53,887 bases of DNA from Chitinophagales bacterium (lineage in GTDB: Bacteria; Bacteroidota; Bacteroidia; Chitinophagales; Saprospiraceae): assembly GCA_026928325.1 (NCBI GenBank), contig JAIXKS010000047.1, forward strand, positions 118,049 to 171,935. The letters run 5' to 3'. The translations under genes and the position numbers were made by a program. Below are positions 26,395-36,030 of the stretch, piece by piece. How positions within the stretch are numbered: the first letter of the stretch is position 1; each line of letters opens with the position of its first letter. The notes beneath the pieces are model-generated. The model worked only from the letters and a program-made list of their open reading frames with translations, did no database searches and was not told the origin of the DNA.

Positions 26395-26685
26395 TTAGAA
26401 GTCCGACAATAAGTCGAGAATCGTATTGACCTTTTGGGTAGATGCTTCAGACATCTTACCTTCTTGGTTGTTTTTTAGATCATATATGTACGTCAAAAGT
26501 GTCATAATTACATAATCAAGTTTATCCCTTCCGGAATAAGTTTTTTGAAAATGATTGATTTTTTCATTAATCTCCGACTCTATGTTGAGTACAAGAGCCT
26601 TTTCCTCTTCTGTAACTTTTACAGGAAAGGAACGGCCTGCAATGGTTATATTTATTGTGCTCAATTCATTGTTTTCCATTAGCAT
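26395..26685 (-). CDS. zapA: Cell division protein ZapA
   Basis: 96 residues. Promotes FtsZ bundling at the division ring. ITIAGRSFPVKVTEEEKALV is the ZapA N-terminal signature, followed by a helical segment with LDYVIMTLLTYIYDL. Starts inside the end of the preceding coiled-coil ORF (20-bp overlap). The 97-bp gap to rny holds a weak GCCTAA/TTAGGC hairpin at 26332-26346. Confidence 0.85.
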   Translation of the reverse strand: MLMENNELSTINITIAGRSFPVKVTEEEKALVLNIESEINEKINHFQKTYSGRDKLDYVIMTLLTYIYDLKNNQEGKMSEASTQKVNTILDLLSDF

Positions 26686-27025
26686 TGGTTTGAATGATTT
26701 GAATACAGCGATCTAAATCTTCGATAATCTCATCAAGTTGTGTCTTTACGTGATCATTTTTTTGATTTTTAAAATCTGAATGATGCTGAACACCTGTGGT
26801 GTCGTCAGACCTATTAGCGGATTGCTCTATAACAGTGGTTACTTGATTTGTTTGCTCAGAATTTATATTATTTTTTTGTGCTCTAATCTGGTCAATCTCT
26901 ACTTTTAGACGATTGATTTCTTCTTTTTGCGATGAATTTTCAGATTGTAAACGATGAAAAGCATCCAAAAGGTTCCTAACCTTACCGGATATTATTTCCA
27001 ACTTTTCATTCCAATTTTCCATCAA
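26666..27025 (-). CDS. Coiled-coil protein between pheT and zapA
   Basis: 119 residues. Residues 1-50 form a heptad coil (RLQSENSSQKEEINRLKVE), then a polar, low-complexity middle and a helical end (LDEIIEDLDRCIQIIQTNA). No known domain. Position next to zapA is conserved in Bacteroidota in my memory, suggesting a division-linked partner, perhaps a ZapB-like role. This is inference only. Confidence 0.7.
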   Translation of the reverse strand: MMENWNEKLEIISGKVRNLLDAFHRLQSENSSQKEEINRLKVEIDQIRAQKNNINSEQTNQVTTVIEQSANRSDDTTGVQHHSDFKNQKNDHVKTQLDEIIEDLDRCIQIIQTNANGKQ

Positions 27026-27051
27026 AGATAATTTTTTTTATTATATGTTTA

Positions 27052-29499
27052 TTATTTTCTTATAAATGCTTTTAATTTATTTTCAAATTGCTCGATTATC
27101 TGCTTCATGATGTGATCGATTTCTACATCATTGAGCGTCTTGTCGAGGTTTTCAAATAACAAGGAGATGGCTATGGATCTTTTATCTTCACCAAGTTGCT
27201 CCTTATTTTCATAAACATCAAAAAGGCCAATGTGTTTTAATAATTTTTTATTTGCTTGTCTAGCGATTTGCTCAATATCCGCAAATTTTACCGATTTATC
27301 TACAATGAGCGCCAAATCTCTTCGTACCGTAGGGAATTTGCTAATTTCTTTGACGTGAACTTGATTTTTGCCAATCAATTTAAGTAAACTTTCGGTAAGG
27401 ATTTCACCATAATATACCACAGATTTAATGCCTGCCTTTGTACAAATATTTTTTTTGATGCGACCCAATTCAGCTAGTAATATTGGCCCTTTTCGGATTT
27501 GCAATCCATAATGGAATCGTGCATCATTATGAATCGGTACTAATTGAACATCCGTGATATTTACCCGTGTAAGTATGGAAAGAATGGTCTGTTTGATATC
27601 AAAAAATGATTTGTCCGTTTTTGAATCTCTAAGCCAAGACTCTTCATGTAGCTTACCCGTCAAAAAGACGGTAATCATCTCAGTTTCTACGTATCCTTGC
27701 TCTGATTTTTGATAGGCTTTGCCTAGTTCGAAAAGCGATAGATTGAGCTGTTGTCTATTGAGGTTATAAGCTATAGACTGTAGGCCACTGACCAACATAT
27801 CCGGACGCATGATGTCCAAGTGAACGTTGGATGTATTATTGATATAGACGAAATTTTTAGAATCTACAAAGTCGAGATCTTGATAAAAACGGGACTCGAT
27901 GAGCGAAAGACCCATCATTTCATTATATCCGTTAGATGCCAGATAATTGGCGATAAGCGTTTTCGTTTTTTGTTTATCGGGCTTTTGTGTATAGGATATG
28001 GTACTTTTGATCTGTTCTGTTGTAGGGATATTATTGAGTCCATAGATTCTTACGATTTCTTCGATAAGGTCTATTTCTCTCGTTACATCCACTTTATTAG
28101 TGGGTACTTTTACTAAGATCGAATCGTGATCCAATGGCTTAATATCCATATCCATAGCACTAAGGATGGCGACGACATCCTCTTGATTGATGGTGATACC
28201 CAAGACTTTGTTGACATGGCTAAACCTTAATCTTATTTCGGGATATGGGCTTGGCTTAGGATATTTATCAACAATGATATTGCTGATAGCTCCACCGGCA
28301 TTTACTCGGATAAGGGCGGCTGCTCTTTTTATGGCAAATTCGGTGATATTCGGATCTGTTCCTTTTTCAAAAGTTCGCGCCGCATCGGTTTTAAGATTAT
28401 GTCTATTGCTCGTTTTTCTAATCATGGTAGGTGCGAAATAGGCACTTTCTAGAAAAACATTTTTAGTGTTCGATGTGATTCCGCTATTTAGACCGCCATA
28501 AACACCGGCTATCGTCAATGGTTGCAATTTACCATCACAAATCATTAAGTCATCACCATGCAATTTGCGTGATACATCATCCAAGGTCGTAAATTCAGTA
28601 CCTCCTTGCAAGTGCGTTACTACTATTTTTTTATCCGTGATGGTATCTGCATCAAAGGCGTGAAGCGGCTGGCCAAGCTCGTGCAATACAAAATTAGTAA
28701 TATCGACGATATTATTGACGGGTTTTACACCTATGGAAGTTAGCAATTGCTTGATTTCATCTGTTGATTCGCCAACATTTACGCCAGTTATGGTAATGCC
28801 TGTATATCGTGGGCAAGATTTCGTATCGTTGACTTCCACATCTACATTGAAAGCTACTTTTTCTGTGACAAAATCCGAAATGTCTGCATCGATGATATCA
28901 TCCACATAGGCTTCGTGTACTTTCAGATAAGCTAGGATATCGCGTGCAACACCTAAATGAGATGTTGCATCCGAGCGATTGGGTGTCAACCCGATTTCGA
29001 ACACATAATCGTCTTCTATATTGTAATAAGATGATGCTTTTATTCCTACTTGAGTATCTGCTGGCAAAACGACAATGCCTGAATGGTCTTGTCCAAGCCC
29101 GAGTTCATCCTCTGCACATATCATGCCCTGAGATTCGACACCTCGGATTTTACCCTTTTTGATGGTAAATGAACTGCCATCTTCATTATAAAGCACAGTT
29201 CCAATGGTAGCGACCAAAACTTTTTGTCCTTGAGCTACATTCGGTGCTCCACAGACTATTTGTAGGGGTGTTTCGCTTCCGATGTTGACTTGCGTCAATG
29301 ACAATTTATCGGCATCCGGATGCTTTTCACAGTGGATGACTTCTCCAATGACAATACCTTTTAAACCTCCTTTTATCGATTCGACTTTTTCCATGCCTTC
29401 GACCTCAAGACCGATTGTAGTCAGGATTTCAGCGATTTTTTCCGGAGTATATGATATGATGTTAATATATTTTTTAAGCCACTTGAGCGAAACTTTCAT
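27052..29499 (-). CDS. pheT: Phenylalanine--tRNA ligase subunit beta
   Basis: Beta chain of the cytosolic alpha2beta2 enzyme charging tRNA-Phe. 815 aa. N-terminal MKVSLKWLKKYINI, OB-fold tRNA-binding domain about 40-150 (VIGEVIHCEKHPDADKLSLT, QIVCGAPNVAQGQKV), B3/B4 editing region, B5 (about 405-480), catalytic-like core, and anticodon-binding FDX-ACB end (EISKFPTVRRDLALIVD, DKTLNDVEIDHIM). pheS is not in the window. First gene of the pheT-zapA-rny string. Confidence 0.97.
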   Translation of the reverse strand: MKVSLKWLKKYINIISYTPEKIAEILTTIGLEVEGMEKVESIKGGLKGIVIGEVIHCEKHPDADKLSLTQVNIGSETPLQIVCGAPNVAQGQKVLVATIGTVLYNEDGSSFTIKKGKIRGVESQGMICAEDELGLGQDHSGIVVLPADTQVGIKASSYYNIEDDYVFEIGLTPNRSDATSHLGVARDILAYLKVHEAYVDDIIDADISDFVTEKVAFNVDVEVNDTKSCPRYTGITITGVNVGESTDEIKQLLTSIGVKPVNNIVDITNFVLHELGQPLHAFDADTITDKKIVVTHLQGGTEFTTLDDVSRKLHGDDLMICDGKLQPLTIAGVYGGLNSGITSNTKNVFLESAYFAPTMIRKTSNRHNLKTDAARTFEKGTDPNITEFAIKRAAALIRVNAGGAISNIIVDKYPKPSPYPEIRLRFSHVNKVLGITINQEDVVAILSAMDMDIKPLDHDSILVKVPTNKVDVTREIDLIEEIVRIYGLNNIPTTEQIKSTISYTQKPDKQKTKTLIANYLASNGYNEMMGLSLIESRFYQDLDFVDSKNFVYINNTSNVHLDIMRPDMLVSGLQSIAYNLNRQQLNLSLFELGKAYQKSEQGYVETEMITVFLTGKLHEESWLRDSKTDKSFFDIKQTILSILTRVNITDVQLVPIHNDARFHYGLQIRKGPILLAELGRIKKNICTKAGIKSVVYYGEILTESLLKLIGKNQVHVKEISKFPTVRRDLALIVDKSVKFADIEQIARQANKKLLKHIGLFDVYENKEQLGEDKRSIAISLLFENLDKTLNDVEIDHIMKQIIEQFENKLKAFIRK

Positions 29500-29738
29500 A
29501 CAATATGATTTTCAATCTTTTTTATATGCTCAGACAGATTATACGGGCATTAAAACCGCAAAACCATCTGTTCAAGATGTTAAAAAACGCAAAAATATGA
29601 AATTTTATCCTTGGTTTCACATTTTTTTGGACATTTCGTCAAATGATCTTAATTATTATTTTTTGCTGGTTATAGATTTTCAAATAGCTAATTCGGATTC
29701 CTCCTACCTACGCACCATAACCACCATCTACCGTTTCA

Positions 29739-30005
29739 TCATATCCGCCTGCGGAAGTCTATTAATAAAGTTGCTAGCACCAAAAATAAAAAGGCTTTTT
29801 GGAAAGTGTCCTTATCCGGGTTCTGTATCGTGTAATAGAAAAAGTAGATGCTACCTCCCAATAATAGTGCACTGACCACAAGCATAAGAAGCTTGTAAGA
29901 GGTGAGATCCCTTGGTTTTACCTTGCCAAATCGCAACCTAATCCTGTAAATGATTGACGTAATCAGGAAAAGAATGAGGGTGATAATCAGCGTGATTTTT
30001 ATCAA
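29739..30005 (-). CDS. Small hypothetical membrane protein
   Basis: 88 residues with two or three hydrophobic helices (LIITLILFLITSIIY, LLMLVVSALLLGGSIYFFYY, AFLFLVLATLLID) and Arg-rich ends. No family recognised. 37 bp downstream of the MscS gene and probably co-transcribed. The 239 bp between it and pheT show nothing. Confidence 0.6.
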   Translation of the reverse strand: MIKITLIITLILFLITSIIYRIRLRFGKVKPRDLTSYKLLMLVVSALLLGGSIYFFYYTIQNPDKDTFQKAFLFLVLATLLIDFRRRI

Positions 30006-30042
30006 GGTTCAATATTTATATGGAAATCTTTCGGATTTGGCA

Positions 30043-31341
30043 TCAACTGGAACTGACGCGACTGGATAGACTTATGCCATTTTCATTTAGGGCATGGAGT
30101 ATTTTTAATCGCACTTTACTCTGAGTTTCTCGAGCTGTCAGCACCTTATCTGAATAGAAGTACAATGAAAAAACGAGATTGTTTTCATTGATTTCATTAA
30201 ATAAAACCCAAGGCGCCGGCTGACATTTTATTTCAGGGATATCTTTGGCAGCCTGAAGCATCAGCGATGTTACTATCTCGGGATCGCTTTGTTGTTGTAC
30301 AGCTATCGTAACATTAAATCTCACTAATTCGTTAAAATGTGACCAATTGGTTACAGGCTGATTGACAAGTAAACTATTTGGTATTAAGACGGTCACACCT
30401 TTTTCGGTTTTAATTCTAGACGCACGCAGACCGATATCCAATATTTTTCCCATTTGTCCTTCAAATTCGAGGATATCTCCCACTTTGATTGAGCGTTCAA
30501 ATAAGATGATTAGTCCAGACAGAAAGTCATTGAAGGTCTGTTTTAAACCCATACCCATCCCAACGAGTAAGGCAGCTGACGCTCCATAAATGATGCGCAT
30601 GTCCGATACAAGTCTATTGAGCGCAAAAAGAATGGCTATGATATATATTAGGTAAGTTACCAGCTGATTGATGGCTATTTGTGTACCTTCATCCATGTTT
30701 TTGGATTTATACATACGGTACAAGGTAACTTGTGTAAAAAACCAGACGAAGATTTTGGCCGACATCATAATCATTATCGCAATAATCAGGTCGGAAATAT
30801 GAACGGTAAATAGCTCGTCTTTTATTTCGCGTTGAAGTAGGATGAAGTCTAAGTCGAGTCTCCTGATAAGTATCTGAACAAGATAAAGATAGACAATATA
30901 TCTTACGAGCCTAGTGGCTTTTTGCTCGCCGATGCCTTTAGACTTCGTGCTTGCAGATTTAGGCTTTTCGCGATTCTTAAACCTTCTTTTGATAAATAAA
31001 TGGCTAATTAGCCAATCTATGAGCAAGGCAATACTAAATAAGCTCAAGATTTCTAGCAAATGGCTTAGAAAGATCGAAAATTCATTAAAATCAAGTAATA
31101 CAAAATCAAAACGCAGTACCCGAAGTATGAATGTCGCACTTAAAAATAATAAACTAAAGGCTAATCTTACCTTATAACCTTGATGCAAGGCTGGGTCAAA
31201 TCCATAGGTGTCGCTATTGTAAAATTGGTAGGCACTAAATTTTAGGTAAGCCCAGATCGTAAGTCCTATGATAAATAAACATAAAAGAACATCCGAGAGA
31301 GTAATATCAAAGCCCGATAAGGTAAATAGCGTGTCTGTCAT
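30043..31341 (-). CDS. MscS-family mechanosensitive ion channel
   Basis: 432 residues. N-terminal membrane helices plus the MscS pore helix and beta domain: YGASAALLVGMGMGLKQTF (about 250-270), IILFERSIKVGDILEFEG, then GLRASRIKTEKGVTVLIPNS. Longer than E. coli MscS (286 aa) owing to extra N-terminal helices, as in the YnaI/YbdG-like groups. Releases solutes on hypo-osmotic shock. -7 box TAATTTTG just upstream. Confidence 0.9.
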   Translation of the reverse strand: MTDTLFTLSGFDITLSDVLLCLFIIGLTIWAYLKFSAYQFYNSDTYGFDPALHQGYKVRLAFSLLFLSATFILRVLRFDFVLLDFNEFSIFLSHLLEILSLFSIALLIDWLISHLFIKRRFKNREKPKSASTKSKGIGEQKATRLVRYIVYLYLVQILIRRLDLDFILLQREIKDELFTVHISDLIIAIMIMMSAKIFVWFFTQVTLYRMYKSKNMDEGTQIAINQLVTYLIYIIAILFALNRLVSDMRIIYGASAALLVGMGMGLKQTFNDFLSGLIILFERSIKVGDILEFEGQMGKILDIGLRASRIKTEKGVTVLIPNSLLVNQPVTNWSHFNELVRFNVTIAVQQQSDPEIVTSLMLQAAKDIPEIKCQPAPWVLFNEINENNLVFSLYFYSDKVLTARETQSKVRLKILHALNENGISLSSRVSSS

Positions 31342-31360
31342 TGGAATTATATACAGGGTG

Positions 31361-31368
31361 CAAAATTA
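31361..31368 (-). promoter_or_regulatory. Putative -7 box of the MscS gene
   Basis: TAATTTTG on the minus strand, about 20 bp before the ATG; no clear -33 element. Confidence 0.35.
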
Positions 31369-31550
31369 GTTATTTTTTTGAATTCTACCTTAGTATTTTT
31401 GTGTTTTTCGTCGGAAATATAGGTAGGGTTTTTATGATGCTCTTGTTTTCTATATGTCAACAGTAAATAACCTTGCCGCATAGTTCACTTATTGGTATTG
31501 TATAGGATTTCTCAGAATTGAGAAATAAGAATTCTTGTTGAGATTGATGT

Positions 31551-32210
31551 TTAAATTGGTTGATGAATGGCATTAAAAAATGCATTTAACTTTGCTTCAT
31601 CTAGGTGGCCGTCAATTCTAACGCCACTGCACAAGTCCACGCCAAAAGGTTGAACAGCTTCAATAGCTGCGTTGACGTTGTCTTTATGGATGCCACCAGC
31701 TAGAAACAATGGGATATTGATAGCATCTTTAATGGTTCTACTCAATGACCAATCGTGCGTTCGCCCGGTTCCTCCTAATTCTTTAACTTGAAGATTGGGA
31801 TTTCCGCTGTCCAATAAAATGGCATCGACATAAGGTGCTACTTCTCTAGCTTCTTCAACGGAATGGCCGTCTATCACATGGATAACCTGAACTATTGTGA
31901 CATAAGGAAGTGCTTTTCTAAGGATAGGATAGGCCGAAAGCGGTAATTGATCCACTATTTGAATGGTCGTTGTGTGGACTTGATGATAATGAGCTATAAT
32001 CCCTTCTGCCGTGGTTTCGCTTGTCAAGAGAAAAGAAGCAACGGCAGGAGGTATGTGTTTGACAATTTCGCGAATTAGATGATCGTCGATGACTCCTGGA
32101 CCACTTGGCATATGGCCTACTAAGCCTAATGCTGCTGCACCATATTTTACCGCCATTTTTGCTTCTTCAATGGTACTAAAGCAACAGATTTTAACTCTTG
32201 GTCGTATCAT
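31551..32210 (-). CDS. Phosphoribosylanthranilate isomerase (TrpF) homolog, stand-alone
   Basis: 219 residues, TIM barrel. VKICCFSTIEEA corresponds to the VKICG start with the catalytic Cys kept but Gly replaced by Cys; the second catalytic Asp is in VDAILLDSGN; the phosphate-binding end is LFLAGGIHKDNV and GVDLCSGVR. TrpF makes CdRP from PRA in tryptophan synthesis. It is not with other trp genes but overlaps a NUDIX gene by ATGA, so it may have a different substrate. Symbol withheld for that reason. Confidence 0.8.
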   Translation of the reverse strand: MIRPRVKICCFSTIEEAKMAVKYGAAALGLVGHMPSGPGVIDDHLIREIVKHIPPAVASFLLTSETTAEGIIAHYHQVHTTTIQIVDQLPLSAYPILRKALPYVTIVQVIHVIDGHSVEEAREVAPYVDAILLDSGNPNLQVKELGGTGRTHDWSLSRTIKDAINIPLFLAGGIHKDNVNAAIEAVQPFGVDLCSGVRIDGHLDEAKLNAFFNAIHQPI

Positions 32211-32701
32211 AAGATTTTTATATTTTCAATTTCTTCGCTCATCGATCGGAGTTGGATGGCTTGATCATATTCCGCATGCAAGACAAAAGGTTTACCATCT
32301 AAAATATACTTGTAGATATACCAATCCGTTTTTGGAGTTGGTACTTTTAATAAATCATCAAAGGCAATCCACTCCAAAGCTCCTTCGTTGCAAATCGGCG
32401 GTTCTATAAAGTCAATGTCTGCAAGGTAAATAAAGTTGATCCAATTGTATGGCGTTGGCGAAGTTTCAGTCAAAATCCCACAAAACTTCATGGTTTCTAT
32501 ACGAATACCCGTTTCTTCAAAAGTTTCTCGAATAGCGGCTTTTAACGGGCTTTCAAATGGGGCAATCTTGCCACCAACTGGCGTAAAACGATCCTTGTTT
32601 GGCTCTTTAGCACGCTTCAACAACATAAAATGACTTCCATTTCGTAAGATACAAAGTGTTGCCGATCGTTTCAAACCTAAAGATACTTGATGCATAACCA
32701 T
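32207..32701 (-). CDS. NUDIX hydrolase (8-oxo-dGTP diphosphatase-like)
   Basis: 164 residues. The Nudix box GGKIAPFESPLKAAIRETFE continuing ETGI fits GX5EX7REUXEEXGU. FMLLKRAKEPNKDRFTPVGG precedes it, as in MutT/YtkD-like sanitising enzymes. Ends in ATGA overlap with the TrpF homolog; 43 bp after the pirin gene. Substrate unknown. Confidence 0.85.
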   Translation of the reverse strand: MVMHQVSLGLKRSATLCILRNGSHFMLLKRAKEPNKDRFTPVGGKIAPFESPLKAAIRETFEETGIRIETMKFCGILTETSPTPYNWINFIYLADIDFIEPPICNEGALEWIAFDDLLKVPTPKTDWYIYKYILDGKPFVLHAEYDQAIQLRSMSEEIENIKIL

Positions 32702-32744
32702 GGATTATTTTAGAAGTACTCCTATATTAGGGCAAGGTGGTTTG

Positions 32745-33623
32745 TCATTTATACAATTGTGGGTATGGAACAAACTCTGTCTCACCGGGCACCTTTGGGA
32801 ATTTTTGATGGATCCAATCTTCTTTTGCCTGTTGTATCCTTTCTTTGCTTGAAGATACAAAATTCCAATTGATGAAGCGCTCTTCAGGAAATGGTTCTCC
32901 GCCAAATATGTAAATGATGGTGTCTTCACTCATCTCAAATGTACACAACGTACTATCTTTAGCAATCAATAGTTGCTTCGGCTCGTAAATATTTCCTTCA
33001 CTTTTTATGCTTCCTTGCAAGATGTATAAGGCACTCTCGCCATACAAATGTTGGCCAATATTCACCGCTTGAGCGGACTTGCTTTTTAATTCGATAAAGT
33101 ATAGCGGGCTATGAACAGGGACGGGAGATTTTCTTTCGAGGGCTTCGCCAGCGATGAGTTTGATGCTAACTCCGTCTTGTTGCCAATGAGGTATTTCATC
33201 TGCAGATATATGCGTAAAAGATGGCTCTATTGCTTCCAATGCTTTAGGAAGGGCTATCCAGATTTGAAGCCCATGGAGATTTTTATCTGAAGTTCTCAGG
33301 TAGTTAGGTGTTCGTTCGGAATGCACCACGCCGCGTCCTGCTGTCATCCAATTGACGGCTCCGGGTTGTATCTCAAGTTCACTACCGATGCTATCTCTGT
33401 GCATAATGGCGCCTTCAAATAGATAGGTCAGCGTAGAAAGCCCGATATGCGGATGCGGCGGTATGTCTAGATTTTCATAATTTTTCATTTGTGCCGGTCC
33501 CATGTGGTCTATAAAAACGAAGGGTCCTACCGCTCTTTTTTGTCGAAAGGGTAGCAACCTACCTACCATAAAGTTACCGATATCTGCGGCCTTTTCTTCA
33601 ATAATCAATTGGATGTTTGACAT
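32745..33623 (-). CDS. Pirin family protein
   Basis: 292 residues, bicupin. VGRLLPFRQKRAVGPFVFID, MGPAQMKNYENLDIPPHPHI and LTYLFEGAIMHRDSIGSE give the metal-binding His residues of the N-terminal cupin; GVVHSERTPNYL follows. Family members include quercetin dioxygenase-like YhhW and redox cofactors; function here undefined. First of a three-gene string with NUDIX and TrpF-like genes. Confidence 0.9.
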   Translation of the reverse strand: MSNIQLIIEEKAADIGNFMVGRLLPFRQKRAVGPFVFIDHMGPAQMKNYENLDIPPHPHIGLSTLTYLFEGAIMHRDSIGSELEIQPGAVNWMTAGRGVVHSERTPNYLRTSDKNLHGLQIWIALPKALEAIEPSFTHISADEIPHWQQDGVSIKLIAGEALERKSPVPVHSPLYFIELKSKSAQAVNIGQHLYGESALYILQGSIKSEGNIYEPKQLLIAKDSTLCTFEMSEDTIIYIFGGEPFPEERFINWNFVSSSKERIQQAKEDWIHQKFPKVPGETEFVPYPQLYK

Positions 33624-33739
33624 ATCCTTTTATTTTTATGTAACGATATTTATGATTCTTGCCCAAATTTTCTGCACCACAATCCTTGTCTAATATGGCT
33701 AAGGTTATAGTGGATTATACGATTTGGATACGTTAGAAC

Positions 33740-34591
33740 TTAAAGAATATCTGCTAGGTTATAAGTTCCTCCGAAAACAATGCGACCTTTTTCATTTTTG
33801 GTCAGTTTGCCACAAGCTATATCCGCATCATGCTCAAAAAATAGATAATGATGGTTATCCGTGGCTCGTTCGTACAACGCTTGTTTCTCTTCGAGTGTCA
33901 AGAGTGGGCGTACATCATAAGCCATGACAAAGGGTAGGGAGATGTGGTGATGTGACGGAACCAAATCCGCACAATAGACCAGCGTATTGCCCGAAGGTAG
34001 CTGAATGGATGGTATCATCATGGCTTCCGTATGGCCATATACAAAGTCTAGCGTAATGTGATCTGAGAAAGGAATCCCTTGTTGTACGTCCATCATTTTT
34101 AATACTCCAGCATCTTTTAAAGGGACAAAATTTTCTTTTAGGAAGGAGGCAGCCTCCCGAGCATTAGGAGCAAACGCCCATTTATAATGAACCTCATTCG
34201 TCCAATATACAGCATTCGGGAAGGCTGGAATTAAACGTCCTTGTGGGTCATAGACAACAGCTCCTCCTACATGGTCAAAATGGAAATGCGTGAGAAGTAC
34301 ATCCGTTATATCTTCTCGGGTCAAGCCAAGAGGTGTAAGTGCATCATCAAAAGAAATTGCGTCATGAGGATGAAAGTGGCTTCTAAACTTTTCATCTTGT
34401 TTGTCGCCGATTCCGGTGTCGATCAGGATTTTTCTATCTCCATCTTCTACTAATAAGCACCGCATTTGCCAAGTACACATATTGTTTTCATCAGCCGGAT
34501 GCATGCGTTGCCACATACTTTTGGGTACTACACCAAACATGGCTCCACCATCCAATTTGAATTTGCTGGTCTCGATAATATGTAACTTCAT
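33740..34591 (-). CDS. MBL-fold metallo-hydrolase
   Basis: 283 residues, no signal peptide. The dizinc motif is LLTHFHFDHVGGAV (HxHxDH, about 105), the first-strand region is ILIDTGIGDKQDEKF, and later His/Asp ligands lie in VYGHTEAMMIPS and VYCADLVPSHHHI. Similar to cytoplasmic quorum-quenching-lactonase-like or AttM-type hydrolases; substrate unknown. Starts 20 bp after ribH and is likely co-transcribed. Confidence 0.88.
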   Translation of the reverse strand: MKLHIIETSKFKLDGGAMFGVVPKSMWQRMHPADENNMCTWQMRCLLVEDGDRKILIDTGIGDKQDEKFRSHFHPHDAISFDDALTPLGLTREDITDVLLTHFHFDHVGGAVVYDPQGRLIPAFPNAVYWTNEVHYKWAFAPNAREAASFLKENFVPLKDAGVLKMMDVQQGIPFSDHITLDFVYGHTEAMMIPSIQLPSGNTLVYCADLVPSHHHISLPFVMAYDVRPLLTLEEKQALYERATDNHHYLFFEHDADIACGKLTKNEKGRIVFGGTYNLADIL

Positions 34592-34611
34592 GATTGGGTC
34601 TTGTTTTATGG

Positions 34612-35127
34612 TTAAAATCCTATTTTACTTTTGCCTCCTTGTTGGACTTCTTTCGCTAACTGGAGCATTTTGAGTGCTGTGTGAGCTGCTTCGACACCTT
34701 TATTGCCGTATTTTCCACCGGCACGGTCTAGGGCTTGCTGGTGGTCATTGGGTGTGAGCACGCCAAATATAACCGGTCGACCACTGGCTATTGACAGTTG
34801 CATAACTCCGGCAGCCACCGCATTGCTGATATATTCGTCGTGTTTGGTCTCACCTTTGATGACGCAGCCGATGCAGATGACGGCATCTATCTTTTGATTG
34901 GATAATAGCATTTTGGCTGCTGATGGCAATTCAAAGGCACCGGGTACAAGGAGATGGGTAATGTCTTCTGGTGCGAGTCCATATTTCAATAGTTCTTCTG
35001 TACAAGCATCCCGCATGCTAAAAGTAATATCTTCATTCCATTCTGAAGTGATGATACCGATTTTTACGTCTGATACAGTAGGGATAGAGCTGACCGTCGT
35101 AGAAAGATTTTTTTTCTTGCCTGGCAT
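34612..35127 (-). CDS. ribH: 6,7-dimethyl-8-ribityllumazine synthase
   Basis: 171 residues. Condenses 5-amino-6-ribitylaminouracil with dihydroxybutanone phosphate, the penultimate riboflavin step; forms pentamers or capsids. Motifs: SEWNEDITFSM (substrate Trp), VPGAFELPSAAKML, GCVIKGETKHDEYI with catalytic His, GVLTPNDHQQALDRAGG. Downstream of the TPR gene but separated by a strong terminator, so it probably has its own promoter. Confidence 0.96.
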   Translation of the reverse strand: MPGKKKNLSTTVSSIPTVSDVKIGIITSEWNEDITFSMRDACTEELLKYGLAPEDITHLLVPGAFELPSAAKMLLSNQKIDAVICIGCVIKGETKHDEYISNAVAAGVMQLSIASGRPVIFGVLTPNDHQQALDRAGGKYGNKGVEAAHTALKMLQLAKEVQQGGKSKIGF

Positions 35128-35147
35128 CGCAATGATTTAAAATTAAA

Positions 35148-35189
35148 TAAAAAAACAAGGGTAGTATCTTAACAAAAATACTACCCTTG
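35148..35189 (-). terminator. Rho-independent terminator after the TPR gene
   Basis: Minus strand: CAAGGGTAGTAT/ATACTACCCTTG, a perfect 12-bp stem with 10-nt loop, followed by a T run. Very strong; it separates the TPR gene from ribH. Confidence 0.9.
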
Positions 35190-35212
35190 CGGTTTATGAT
35201 GACTTAACTTTA

Positions 35213-35896
35213 TTATTGTAATCGAGCAATAAGCTTTTCAGCTTCAATGCTTTCAGATGAAGTAGGATACTTCTCTTTGATCGTTTTCAATTGCTCTATA
35301 GCTTCTTGAGTTTTACCATCTGCATAGCTCATCATTGCTATTTTATGCAAATAATAAGGCGTTAGCATATCGTTTTCGTAGGCAGCTGCTTTTTTGTACA
35401 TACTCAAAGCCTTTTCTTTGTTGCCTGTTTCCGCATACGCATCTCCTAAAGCACCCGCTTTAGTCGCAGCAGTAACATCATCTTTAGCTGAATAAGATTC
35501 TAAGTAAGATATAGCATCTTCAAATCTACCAAGATTCAAATAAGAGATACCTGCATAATACTTAGCTAGATTAGCTGATTTAGTGCCACTGTAATTTTGG
35601 ATGATATCCAAAAATCCTTCAAAGGCGCCTCCCTGGTTTTCTAAAGCTAAAGCAAATGAGTCCTTAGCAAATTGTTCTTCGGCTACATACATGGCATTTA
35701 CGGCTGCTTTTTCTTTCGGTGCCATGTACAAATATTTATATGCCATGTATAGACCAACAGCTACTACAAGACCAATAAGGATATTTAAAATTAATTTTTG
35801 ATTTTGTTCAAAAAAATTATCTGCCGATACATTTTTACCGGTTACTTGTTCTACACCAACCAGAACTTCTGTATCTTTTTGCTTTCCTTTTGCCAT
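35213..35896 (-). CDS. Membrane-anchored TPR protein (YfgM/Ycf3-like)
   Basis: 227 residues. One transmembrane helix (LILNILIGLVVAVGLYMAYK, about 32-52) then a periplasmic TPR array from about 80: LAKYYAGISYLNLGRFEDAI, GALGDAYAETGNKEKALSMY, KTQEAIEQLKTIKEKYPTSS. Similar in plan to YfgM, an envelope chaperone adaptor. A -7 box lies just upstream. Confidence 0.85.
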   Translation of the reverse strand: MAKGKQKDTEVLVGVEQVTGKNVSADNFFEQNQKLILNILIGLVVAVGLYMAYKYLYMAPKEKAAVNAMYVAEEQFAKDSFALALENQGGAFEGFLDIIQNYSGTKSANLAKYYAGISYLNLGRFEDAISYLESYSAKDDVTAATKAGALGDAYAETGNKEKALSMYKKAAAYENDMLTPYYLHKIAMMSYADGKTQEAIEQLKTIKEKYPTSSESIEAEKLIARLQ

Positions 35897-35925
35897 AATC
35901 GTTTATCGTTTTAAAAAAATTTGCG

Positions 35926-35933
35926 CAAAAATA
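35926..35933 (-). promoter_or_regulatory. Putative -7 box of the TPR gene
   Basis: TATTTTTG on the minus strand, 30 bp before the start codon; -33 element not evident. Confidence 0.35.
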
Positions 35934-36030
35934 CGACTTTATCTTGTATTTATATAAAATATTAAAAAATATATTAAAATTGTGTTGATTTTATCTGCCA
36001 AAAACAATTTTATTGGATTGAAAATCAATC

